Source: Candidatus Methanogaster sp.
GTDB lineage: Archaea > Halobacteriota > Methanosarcinia > Methanosarcinales > Methanogasteraceae
Length of the DNA: 32,125 bases
Assembly: GCA_013572355.1 (NCBI GenBank)
Contig: QBUV01000096.1
Span: 1-32,125, forward strand
Direction: 5' to 3'
This document shows positions 9,200-17,826 of this stretch, in pieces. How positions within the stretch are numbered: the first letter of the stretch is position 1; every line of letters starts with the position of its first letter. The notes below the pieces were generated by a model. That model did not search any database. It saw only the letters and a list, made by a program, of their open reading frames with translations, and was not told the DNA's origin. The translations under genes were made by a program, and so were the position numbers.

Positions 9200-10090
9200 T
9201 CAGACCGTTCTCTGTAGCATCTGCTTGATACCGACGCGCATCGCATGTACGAACGTGTCGCTCCGCCCAATGAGCGAGACCGCGATTCCGAGTTTGTGGA
9301 TGCGCTGGGCAAAGTTCCTGCTGCTGCATACTCCGATCTTCGTATCGACCAGTTCCATCTGTGTGAAGATCGGCAGATACAGAATCCGCACGCCGTTCTT
9401 GGTCATCCGCCGCATATATATCAGACTCGCCTCCTGTACGCCGATCTCATCGAGCAGGATGCCGGTACCGGTATCAGGAGGCATGCTTGTGAGAATGATC
9501 AGCTGCCGCTCGCCTTTTCTGAGATCCCATTTCATGCGGAGCAACTCTGCAAGCGCAAGATCGAGTCTGCAGCATCCTGACCCGTTTTCCGCGAGCAGCT
9601 GTTTGTAATCGATGCCCTCATAAGTATCGACATCGGATCCGAACGTGATGAGCGATCTGGTCTGCGCATCGCGGATCTCCTCGAAAAGAGCGATTGTTGC
9701 GATCTTTGCAAGCGTCAGCGGTGCGTGCTCCTCAGGGATCTTTCGCCCAAGCATCACTGATCGCGCCCATGCAGTCATCTGATCCGAATTGTCAACGAGG
9801 ACTGCGAGATGCAGATCCGGCGCACTCATCACACGTTCCTTTCCGATGACCGCATCCATCCGCCTCCCGCGTGCGCAGAACTCCTGCTGCGTTCTGTTGA
9901 TGGCAATGATCCCGGTACCGTTGTACTGCCGATACTCCATTTTCGTAAGCGTTGGAGGAACATAATAATCCCTCTTAAACGCATCCCTGCCGATATCCCT
10001 ACAATTTTCGATTATCCGCCTGTAAACCCCCGGACTCTTGCTATTCAGGAATTGTGCACAGTACGATGCCGTATCAGAGACGATATCCAT
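9200..10090 (-). CDS. von Willebrand factor A-like domain protein with degenerate MIDAS
   Basis: LAVLVDNSDQMTAWARSVML...LAKIATIALFEEI...SLITFGSD...RLDLALAELLRMKWDLRKGERQLIILTSMPPDTG...ILYLPI follows the vWA strand order; sits directly downstream of a MoxR gene. Confidence 0.75.
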   Translation of the reverse strand: MDIVSDTASYCAQFLNSKSPGVYRRIIENCRDIGRDAFKRDYYVPPTLTKMEYRQYNGTGIIAINRTQQEFCARGRRMDAVIGKERVMSAPDLHLAVLVDNSDQMTAWARSVMLGRKIPEEHAPLTLAKIATIALFEEIRDAQTRSLITFGSDVDTYEGIDYKQLLAENGSGCCRLDLALAELLRMKWDLRKGERQLIILTSMPPDTGTGILLDEIGVQEASLIYMRRMTKNGVRILYLPIFTQMELVDTKIGVCSSRNFAQRIHKLGIAVSLIGRSDTFVHAMRVGIKQMLQRTV

Positions 10091-10096
10091 GATACC

Positions 10097-10972
10097 TCAA
10101 AATGTATCCTTAATCGAGATCGCCAGTTCATGGACCCTGTGCAGGGAATGCGGATCGGTTTCGTCCGCGATGATCGTTCCCTGATGGAATGCGGCATCCA
10201 TGAATGCGCTGACACTATCAGATCCCTGTTTCATCGAGAGTTCGCAGTACCTTGCCATCTTAATGACTCCATCGGTAGACAGCCCCTGCGGAAGTCCGCG
10301 ATCCTTCTTCCAGATCGCTCTGGTCTCCTGTGCAAACATGAGTATGGCATCCACCACCTTTTCGTCGAGGTTGGGCACGATCGAGGTGAGTAGTGCCCGC
10401 TCGGTAGAGTTGCTCGGATAGCCGACGTCTATCGGCACGAACCTCCGCTTCAGCGCACTGCTGAGCCGGTACGTGCCCTCGTCTCCGAAGTTCGCTGTTG
10501 CGATCAGTATCCAGCCGTCTGGCTTTTGGAGGGTCCTCTCTTCGTATTCGAGCGGCAGCGTTCCGAGCGATAGCAGCAGAAAGAGACCTGAATATGCGGA
10601 ACTCGGAGCGCGCGTGAACTCATCTATAAGGAGATTCTTCCGGTCGAAGATCGCACGCGCGACGACGCCGTGTTTGTATACGAACCGCTCTGCAAGTTCG
10701 GAATTGCCTGACATCGAGAGCGGATGAAATCCCCCGATGATCTGGTACTCGCTCATCCCCTCCGTGCCCTCGATCTCATAGAATGAGTCCCTTGCACCGC
10801 CGAGATGGGTCAGAAGATGCTCTGCAATCGACGTCTTTCCGTTCCCGGGTGGGCCGTATAGCATGACCGGATAGCCGAGATCGATGTACCTGAGCGCGCG
10901 CAGGATGGCATCATCATGCCCCTTGATCGGACAGGTTTCGAGTATCTTGAGATAGTCGTCTGTTGACAGCAT
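10097..10972 (-). CDS. MoxR-type AAA+ ATPase
   Basis: Walker A GPPGNGKTSIAEHLL, Walker B LLIDEFTRAP, sensor ILIATANFGDEGTYRLSSALKRRF. Confidence 0.92.
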   Translation of the reverse strand: MLSTDDYLKILETCPIKGHDDAILRALRYIDLGYPVMLYGPPGNGKTSIAEHLLTHLGGARDSFYEIEGTEGMSEYQIIGGFHPLSMSGNSELAERFVYKHGVVARAIFDRKNLLIDEFTRAPSSAYSGLFLLLSLGTLPLEYEERTLQKPDGWILIATANFGDEGTYRLSSALKRRFVPIDVGYPSNSTERALLTSIVPNLDEKVVDAILMFAQETRAIWKKDRGLPQGLSTDGVIKMARYCELSMKQGSDSVSAFMDAAFHQGTIIADETDPHSLHRVHELAISIKDTF

Positions 10973-12070
10973 TTATTTAAATGCAAACTCTATGTTCTTC
11001 TCTATCTGGTGCAGAATTTTCTCTGCATCATCCTTCGTTCCGTATTCGTACTTCGAAACGAGTAAATCCAGTTCGTTCTTGAATTTACCGACTTTCTGCA
11101 CGCAGACCAATTTGTTCGGATTCCCTTTCCTGAATTCATTCTGAAACGTCTTCATATCCTTTATGACCGACTCATAAGGATTTTCTTCCTCTGCCTCGTC
11201 GTCCTCGTCGTCCTCTTTTGCCGCTCTATGGTATATCACATCTCCCGCCTCTGTAATCTCCTTCTCGATATCGAACGCGTTTAATACCAGGTTGTTTGCG
11301 AAGAATACCACCATGACAAAGGCAACATGCGATAGGAGATAATACCAGCAGAGCTTGAGGAGATCTCCGCTCGCCATCGCGAAAAATTTGCCTATTTCGC
11401 CAAAGTTGTCGATGTTTTGGTGTTGGCTGATAGTGACGATCGTGACAAGCGGAATAAATACTGCAAGTGTCAGGAATCCCGCCTTCAAGGTCGTATAGAA
11501 TCGATTGAGCGCGGAGAACTTAAGATTCCTTGCAGCGCCAGCGAGCAGGTAACACCACAGTGACGGTATCAGTGAAGAGATGAGAAGCACCAGCAGCAAC
11601 ATGTCCGGTCTTCCTCCGACAAAGTCCAGATTCGATGTCTGTGCGATGTTATACACTACGAACGCAAACCCCATCCATGCAAATCCGTACCCATATCTCG
11701 GCGAGTCCACGATCGCAATAAGAATAACGACCGCATTCGCCATTGCAAAGATGGCTATGGGAAGGAACCCGAACGACCCTGATGTGTACTTGAATGACTC
11801 AAAGAGATCGGTGGTGTATGCAAGATCTGTTGCGGCACCCACTACCCAGTATGCAGAAAAACCGAGAAAGATGTATGCAGCAAACTTGACCGCATGTTTT
11901 GGAATCAATTGTACGACCGGTACCGCAAGCGCAGTGATCAACATCAGCAGGAACATCACCACAAATCCGGACGTCCCGCCATAGATCGGTGATACGTAGA
12001 TGTTCGTGATTCCTATCAGTACAGCGCAAAGTAGCGCAACATTACCAGTAGCAGATGATTGTTTACCCAA
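10973..12070 (-). CDS. Polytopic membrane protein of unknown function with acidic linker and cytoplasmic helical tail
   Basis: TTG start with SD TAAGGAGG; about eight hydrophobic segments, then KEDDEDDEAEEENPYESVIKDMKTFQNEFRKG... tail. Stop abuts the MoxR start. Confidence 0.8.
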   Translation of the reverse strand: MGKQSSATGNVALLCAVLIGITNIYVSPIYGGTSGFVVMFLLMLITALAVPVVQLIPKHAVKFAAYIFLGFSAYWVVGAATDLAYTTDLFESFKYTSGSFGFLPIAIFAMANAVVILIAIVDSPRYGYGFAWMGFAFVVYNIAQTSNLDFVGGRPDMLLLVLLISSLIPSLWCYLLAGAARNLKFSALNRFYTTLKAGFLTLAVFIPLVTIVTISQHQNIDNFGEIGKFFAMASGDLLKLCWYYLLSHVAFVMVVFFANNLVLNAFDIEKEITEAGDVIYHRAAKEDDEDDEAEEENPYESVIKDMKTFQNEFRKGNPNKLVCVQKVGKFKNELDLLVSKYEYGTKDDAEKILHQIEKNIEFAFK

Positions 12071-12123
12071 TGTAATAACCTCCTTATTCCTTATGTAACT
12101 CCATATAAGAGTTGCAACCCAGG

Positions 12124-12137
12124 GGATATATAATTTA
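12124..12137 (-). promoter_or_regulatory. TATA-like promoter of the membrane/MoxR/vWA unit
   Basis: Minus-strand TAAATTATATATCC, about 55 nt upstream of the TTG start at 12070, overlapping the stop codon of the AI-2E gene. Confidence 0.45.
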
Positions 12138-13199
12138 CTGTTGCGCTAAGTTAGGAGTCTCGATCCTTCCGTGTCTCAGATCCTCGTAAGTCCGGTATGC
12201 GGCGATTAGAATGCCCATCAACGCCGGCGCCATGAAGAAGCCCGCGATACCAGCGACGAGCGCGCCGCCGATGAACATCAGCAGCATCAGTAGCGGGTGG
12301 GTATATGATTTCACGCCGACGATGTATGGACGGAGCACCAGTTCGGTCGGACCATAGATCACAGCCCCGGCTACGACATAGAAGATGACGGCATCCCAGA
12401 GCCCGTACTCGAAGTATCTGCCAACAGCGATCGGACCAAGGATCATCCAGCCGGCAAATATCGGGATCAGTGAAGCAAGGAAGATCAGCGATGCCATAGC
12501 AGGGATATGCGGAACCCCGAAGAAGTAGAATACGAATACCGAGATTATGCTGGCAAAGATTGCGACATACAGATTGCCTATGAATATCCCTGAGAGTATC
12601 TGATCCGCATGTTCGATGAATGCATCCGTGATCCGGACATTCGATCGCGGAACCAGATCCCGGATAAGCGCTACAAACCGATCCCCATCCATCAGCAGGA
12701 AGAAGCAGACGAAGACCGAGACTATGAAATTGATTGCGAGTATCGTTAACTTCTTTGCGTACTCGAATGCCGGGATCTGTCCGATGACCCCGATCGCAGA
12801 GGATGTGATATTCTCGATCATCTGCGAGGTATCTCCCCCATCATATATGAATTCCGGGAGGTCCAGCCCCTCGATCGTGGCTATGAACGAGGTCGTGATC
12901 TCGGAATGGTGTTCAACCACCCAGATGATCTGGTTTACGATTTCAATCGCACCCATGCCGAGTATGAGTAGGATCGGGGTGATGATACATGCCGTTGCGA
13001 TGACTGGAGCGAATCTCGTGTATTTCAATAATTTATTGTTGATCGGACGGCCAACGTACGCAAAGACCACGCCGAGAACGATACCATCGATAAGCGGAAG
13101 TACAGTGTAAACAATCGCCAAAAAAATGATCGAAACGCCTGCTATGATCGCTATCGTCCATTTATGTTCGATGAGTTTCGATACACCGTCCGGCTCCAT
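12135..13199 (-). CDS. AI-2E family transporter (UPF0118 permease)
   Basis: Multiple TM; IIAGVSIIFLAIVYTVLPLIDGIVLGVVFAYVGRPINNKLLKYTR...FVCFFLLMDGDRFVALIRDLVP...SLIPIFAGWMILGPIAV..., typical of the family. Confidence 0.88.
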   Translation of the reverse strand: MEPDGVSKLIEHKWTIAIIAGVSIIFLAIVYTVLPLIDGIVLGVVFAYVGRPINNKLLKYTRFAPVIATACIITPILLILGMGAIEIVNQIIWVVEHHSEITTSFIATIEGLDLPEFIYDGGDTSQMIENITSSAIGVIGQIPAFEYAKKLTILAINFIVSVFVCFFLLMDGDRFVALIRDLVPRSNVRITDAFIEHADQILSGIFIGNLYVAIFASIISVFVFYFFGVPHIPAMASLIFLASLIPIFAGWMILGPIAVGRYFEYGLWDAVIFYVVAGAVIYGPTELVLRPYIVGVKSYTHPLLMLLMFIGGALVAGIAGFFMAPALMGILIAAYRTYEDLRHGRIETPNLAQQ

Positions 13200-13253
13200 G
13201 GTTAATCAGTCAAACCCCCACTGTATCCGTCTTTAAAACGAAAATCCCAATCC

Positions 13254-14192
13254 CTATTCGTGCACAGGAATTACCCGCTCCATCCTGCTGCCACGGACGA
13301 TGATGACCGAGCATGGTGCAGTGGCTACAACCTTCTCAGAGATGCTCCCGATCAATAACTTCGAGATCGTCTTCTTTCCGGTATACCCGATCACAACCAG
13401 GTCGATGTCCTCGTCACGCACAATCTTTAAGATTTCAGGCGCAGGTTTTCCGTCACGCATAACGATCCTTGCATCCACTCCTTTCGATTCCGCAATCTCC
13501 TTCACCCGCTCCGCAATCTTTGCGGATTCGTCAAGCATACGCTGCCGCATCTTCTTTATCGCCGACTCCGGGAGTTTTATGATATCACCATAATGCCTGC
13601 CCGCGCCAACGCCGGCAGCGGTAACCACCCGGGCCTCAACGATGCGGCTCGTATCAACGATATTACATGCAGCGACCTTTGCGTGAAACCTCTTTGCAAT
13701 GCTAAGACCTGATTGTGCCGCATACTCGGCATCCTTTGAGCCATCTGTGGGGATGAGGATATTTTCGTAACCTGTTTCTGGGATGCCGCCCCGCACCAGC
13801 ATGACATGGCACTCCGCACCGCGCAGTACGCGGCTTGCAACAGCGCCGATATGTCCCGAATGCGATATTCCAGTCGCGCCTATGAAGATCACGCTGGCGT
13901 CGATCTCGGCTGCTTCGTTAATGATCTCATCAAACGGATACCCAACCAGCACCTTTGTCGATTTTACGGTTGCGCCATACTCTTCTGCAGTCTTCCTTGC
14001 CCGGTCGAGATACATCTCTCCGGTCGTTTCCATCCGTTCGACGACATCCGGGTCCTTGTACGCACTTGAGTCCACCACATGGATGATCGTCAGTTCAGCG
14101 CCGTATATCTCGGTAAACCGTGCGGCATGTACCACCGCGGCGTCTGACTGAACCGAACCGTCAACCGATACCAGATACTGAAATCTTACCAT
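13254..14192 (-). CDS. Tandem universal stress protein (two UspA domains)
   Basis: MVRFQYLVSVDGSVQSDAAVVHAARFTEIYGAELTIIHVVD... and a second domain ending VVIGYTGKKTISKLLIGSISEKVVATAPCSVIIVR. Confidence 0.93.
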   Translation of the reverse strand: MVRFQYLVSVDGSVQSDAAVVHAARFTEIYGAELTIIHVVDSSAYKDPDVVERMETTGEMYLDRARKTAEEYGATVKSTKVLVGYPFDEIINEAAEIDASVIFIGATGISHSGHIGAVASRVLRGAECHVMLVRGGIPETGYENILIPTDGSKDAEYAAQSGLSIAKRFHAKVAACNIVDTSRIVEARVVTAAGVGAGRHYGDIIKLPESAIKKMRQRMLDESAKIAERVKEIAESKGVDARIVMRDGKPAPEILKIVRDEDIDLVVIGYTGKKTISKLLIGSISEKVVATAPCSVIIVRGSRMERVIPVHE

Positions 14193-15044
14193 TTAATTCT
14201 CCTTGACTGTATACACGCGCTCAACACGAGTACTCTTCACAACAAAGACCGAACACGGCGATGTTCGCGCGACCTTCTCGGATACGCTCCCAAGTATCCA
14301 CCGGGAGACTCTGCCCTTTCCGGTGTAGCCGATCACCACAAGATCGATGTTCTTGGCACCGACCGCCTTTAATATCTCGACTGCGGGTTTTCCTTCCCAT
14401 ATCAGGGTCTTTGTCTCGATACCTTTGGATTTGCCGAGTGCGACCACATCATCGGTGGTTCGCCCTGCCTCCAGCATATCCTTCTCGCTGCCTGTGCGTA
14501 TCATGGAACATGCCATCAGATCGGCATGGCACCTGTGCGCGACGCTTGCAGCGAATTTCGCAGCATATCCTGCATCGATCGAGCCGTCGGACGGGATCAG
14601 GATACTCCTGTAGAACTGATCGTTCTCGAGTTTGTCCCGCACCAGCAGCACATGACACTGTGCGCCGCGAAGCACGCGCTCAGCGGTGCTGCCGATCGTC
14701 TCGCCCTCGGTGTGTTCCGCACCATAAGCGCCAAGAATGATCAAGCTTGCATCGACCCTCTTCTGTTCCTTGATGATCTCGTTGTATGGCGATCCCGCAA
14801 GCACCCTTGCTTCGAGTACCCCGATCCCGTGACTCTTGCACTGACCCTGCACATCATCGATCAGTGCCTGTCCGATCGCGGTCTCTTCCTCGAGCTCCTT
14901 CGCATCCTTGTGTGCTCTCGTATCCACCACATAGATCGGCGAAATCTCTGCGTTGTACATCTCTGCCATCCGTATGGCATGTTTGACTGCTACTCTGGAA
15001 TAATCAGAGCCATCAACCGGTAACAGGAATTGAAATTTTACCAT
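14193..15044 (-). CDS. Tandem universal stress protein (two UspA domains), paralogue of the neighbour
   Basis: MVKFQFLLPVDGSDYSRVAVKHAIRMAEMYNAEISPIYVVD...GAYGAEHTEGETIGSTAERVLRGAQCHVLLVR...VIGYTGKGRVSRWILGSVSEKVARTSPCSVFVVK. ATG 15044 with GAGGGAT upstream. Confidence 0.93.
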   Translation of the reverse strand: MVKFQFLLPVDGSDYSRVAVKHAIRMAEMYNAEISPIYVVDTRAHKDAKELEEETAIGQALIDDVQGQCKSHGIGVLEARVLAGSPYNEIIKEQKRVDASLIILGAYGAEHTEGETIGSTAERVLRGAQCHVLLVRDKLENDQFYRSILIPSDGSIDAGYAAKFAASVAHRCHADLMACSMIRTGSEKDMLEAGRTTDDVVALGKSKGIETKTLIWEGKPAVEILKAVGAKNIDLVVIGYTGKGRVSRWILGSVSEKVARTSPCSVFVVKSTRVERVYTVKEN

Positions 15045-15104
15045 AGGCGATCCCTCGATGTTATAAATTAGCCCATAACACTTAAGTCTATTTCCCAACG
15101 TCGC

Positions 15105-15145
15105 AATGGAAATAAAAATAGAAATGGTTGAATAAATCAACCATT
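15105..15145 (-). terminator. Intrinsic-type terminator downstream of hdrD
   Basis: 9-bp perfect stem AATGGTTGA(15123-15131)/TCAACCATT(15137-15145), loop 5 nt; minus strand continues TTCTATTTTTATTTCC. Confidence 0.6.
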
Positions 15146-15149
15146 GCAT

Positions 15150-16463
15150 CTACATCTGTTTGTCTATATACGGATTGTCGGGCAGCGTGAGATCGAGTCC
15201 CATCGCTTCCGCAAGAATCTCCTGCTGATCCTTGAAGATCATCTTCGTGTCCATCGCGTTCATGCCATCCATGATGTTCCGCCTGCAGAACGGGCATGTG
15301 CTTGTGATGATGTCGGCATTCACGAGTTCGGCATCCTGAACTCTCTTCTGAGCCATCTTCAGTGCAAGATCGGAGACGCCAGCCTTGATTCCACCGCCTG
15401 CACCGCAGCATCGCTGCAGTTCCCGCGTTCTTGCCATCTCCACAAAGTCCATGCCAGGAACCATATTATAGATCCTTCTCGGTTCATCGTAGACTCCGAC
15501 ATGCCTGCCTGTGTGGCAGGAATCATGGAATGTTACTCGCTGTTTCAGTGGGTGCTTCCAGTCAAAGTCGCTCTCTTGAAGCGTGCCATCATCCAGCAAT
15601 CGGTCCATGTACTCACTGATTGCAAGGATCTCGAACGGGAGATCTCCACCCTCATAGAACTTGGGCCAGTCGATAATACTCGTCCGGTGGCATCCCGCGC
15701 ACGCGTAGATCACAGTCTTGACGCCCTTGTCGATCATCGCATTCACGTTGTGGTTCACAAACTCCTCTGCAAGCTCAAGCTGCCCGGTCCTCACGAGAAC
15801 CGAGACACAGCACCATTCCTCAGGTCCGAGCATAGTGAACGGGATGTCCAGTGCCTGCAGAACCCTTGTCGTTGCGACACCGACCCGCTGCATCCGATAT
15901 GCTGCTGTACATCCTGTGAAGTATGCGACATCAGCCTTGTCCTTGATCTCGACATCCTCAGGAACCCAGCATAGACGGTCCTCCTGATCCGCCTTAAACA
16001 CATTGTGAGATGCCAGAAGATCCACAAAACCGGTCTGCTTGCCGAATGGTCCGCGCTTGTGCATAACAGCATTCCTGCGGAACGACTCCCAGACCTCAAC
16101 GGTATTGATGGATGCCTCACAGACCGTGCCACAGATACCACACGTCGTGCAGTGATAGATCTCGTCCTTCAGCTTGAGGACGTCTTCTTCCGGTATCTGC
16201 CTCGGACCAAAGAGCTTTGCGCGCAAGCCGTAACCCTTGTTGATCATCTCCCTCATGCCAGTGAGCTTGTTCTTCGGTGCAAAGTCCATCTTCTGGACAT
16301 CGTTCATGCCCTCCCTGCCTTCGGGGGTGAATGTCTCCTGCTGGACCTCTTCGTAAACCGGACACCAGTTCAGACACTCGCCGCACCGGGTACACGCGTC
16401 GATCTCGAGTAGCTGCGTCGTAGTGAATCGCTCGGTTGTTAGGGATGGTTCTCTTCGTACCAT
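15150..16463 (-). CDS. hdrD: Heterodisulfide reductase subunit D-like Fe-S protein (HdrD)
   Basis: Two 4Fe-4S motifs CTRCGECLNWCP and CTTCGICGTVCE; CCG-domain regions TGCTAAYRM...WCCVSVLVRTGQ...CAGC and CHTGRHVG...RCCGAGGG...CPFC; adjacent to a cytochrome b subunit. Confidence 0.9.
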   Translation of the reverse strand: MVRREPSLTTERFTTTQLLEIDACTRCGECLNWCPVYEEVQQETFTPEGREGMNDVQKMDFAPKNKLTGMREMINKGYGLRAKLFGPRQIPEEDVLKLKDEIYHCTTCGICGTVCEASINTVEVWESFRRNAVMHKRGPFGKQTGFVDLLASHNVFKADQEDRLCWVPEDVEIKDKADVAYFTGCTAAYRMQRVGVATTRVLQALDIPFTMLGPEEWCCVSVLVRTGQLELAEEFVNHNVNAMIDKGVKTVIYACAGCHRTSIIDWPKFYEGGDLPFEILAISEYMDRLLDDGTLQESDFDWKHPLKQRVTFHDSCHTGRHVGVYDEPRRIYNMVPGMDFVEMARTRELQRCCGAGGGIKAGVSDLALKMAQKRVQDAELVNADIITSTCPFCRRNIMDGMNAMDTKMIFKDQQEILAEAMGLDLTLPDNPYIDKQM

Positions 16464-17275
16464 TATTCACCACCGCCGTGTGCGAGGATGGACAATGGTG
16501 TCGCGATGATGTGGATGTACTTCGTAAACGGTATCATAGCAACGCAGAAGAGAAGCGAGATCACCACGTGGAATAGCGCTGCCGGAGGTGATGCCGCATT
16601 GCTGATTCCAAGACTCCAGAGATTGGTGAGCGTGGTGGCATGTTCGGTGCCGGCGTACCTGATGCCCTCTGAGATGAATCCCGTTATCACGATTACGAAC
16701 AGTCCGTAGATCAGGAATGTGTCGTAGAACGTGTTACCATCTCGAACCTCTTTTATGAAGAGCCGTCTTGCGATTGCAATCAGCACACCAACGAGCAATA
16801 CATATCCGAATACCGAGTTCAACGTCACGATCAACGGAAAGTTCTCGACGAGTGGATGCACCTCGGCATGATATATGCCTGCCTTGCTCAAGAGTTCCAC
16901 CACGAAGATTCCCATCGAGAAGAGGAACAGCATAATCCAGCCCCAGAAGATCGTCATATGCATGACCCATCTGAGTACGCTGCGCTTCAGGATGCGCCGC
17001 TGTAGCAGGATGTCCATCACGAGAGTCGTGAGCACGCTCTGCTCATGGTCTTTGCTGAAGGTCTGGGACAAAAACAGCTTCAGGAACGCTACGATACTGC
17101 CCCCCTGACCGTCTTTGCCATATCCTGCCGATCCGTATCCCCATTTCTTAAGCTGAAACAGGATACCGGCAGCAGCGGCAATAACTGCCAGAAAACCAAT
17201 AACAAGCGCAACTTCAAAGGTTAGGGTATTGTCAATAGACAAACCACTGTAATACTCTGCCATATGTTCTGCCAT
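16463..17275 (-). CDS. hdrE: Heterodisulfide reductase subunit E-like cytochrome b (HdrE)
   Basis: Multi-TM NarI/HdrE-type protein with TLVMDILLQRRILKRSVLRWVMHMTIFWGWIMLF and VHPLVENF; overlaps the hdrD start. Confidence 0.88.
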   Translation of the reverse strand: MAEHMAEYYSGLSIDNTLTFEVALVIGFLAVIAAAAGILFQLKKWGYGSAGYGKDGQGGSIVAFLKLFLSQTFSKDHEQSVLTTLVMDILLQRRILKRSVLRWVMHMTIFWGWIMLFLFSMGIFVVELLSKAGIYHAEVHPLVENFPLIVTLNSVFGYVLLVGVLIAIARRLFIKEVRDGNTFYDTFLIYGLFVIVITGFISEGIRYAGTEHATTLTNLWSLGISNAASPPAALFHVVISLLFCVAMIPFTKYIHIIATPLSILAHGGGE

Positions 17276-17344
17276 ATTTAGCCTCCTTTATCGTATCATA
17301 ACCAAAGGTTAATAGACCTTTATGACCTTTTCATTGGAGCTATC

Positions 17345-17353
17345 TTATTTAAA
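17345..17353 (-). promoter_or_regulatory. TATA-like promoter element of hdrED
   Basis: Minus strand TTTTAAATA (in GATAACTTTTAAATAAGATA), about 70 nt upstream of the hdrE start. Confidence 0.4.
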
Positions 17354-17440
17354 AGTTATCGATGCCAGCCCCACTATGCAACCCGCACGACGCAAGAGCT
17401 GCTGGAGGGTACGGGTTGTTCGAGCATCTTTACCGCGCCT

Positions 17441-17761
17441 TCAGAATGTAACGGTTTTATCACACTCTTTAACGATTTCATACAGGTCTCGCATCGTTGA
17501 TAACGGGCACATCTCCGAGCCATCCGATTGGCGGATTTTAAGACAGCTACCACAGGCAAATATCTCGCCACCCGCATCTACAAACGTTCTCATCTCTTCT
17601 GTCACCACAAACTTACTCGTGTCCAGGGACTCGCACTCCACACCTTTGCCAAGCAGGAATACCTTTACAGAGTCGCCCTCTGCCAGTGCGAAATTTCCGA
17701 GTCGAAAAGCGTTCCAGACAGTCTCCGAATCATCCGAATAGATTATGATCCCTATTTTCAT
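17441..17761 (-). CDS. DsrE/DsrF-like family protein
   Basis: MKIGIIIYSDDSETVWNAFRLGNFALAEGDSVKVFLLGKGVECE...FVDAGGEIFACGSCLKIRQ with the conserved Cys region. Confidence 0.88.
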   Translation of the reverse strand: MKIGIIIYSDDSETVWNAFRLGNFALAEGDSVKVFLLGKGVECESLDTSKFVVTEEMRTFVDAGGEIFACGSCLKIRQSDGSEMCPLSTMRDLYEIVKECDKTVTF

Positions 17762-17826
17762 GGTTTCACCATATTAACGATCCGTTCACAGTTATAAAAA
17801 CCTTTTCTGACACCCAAGCGGTGATA

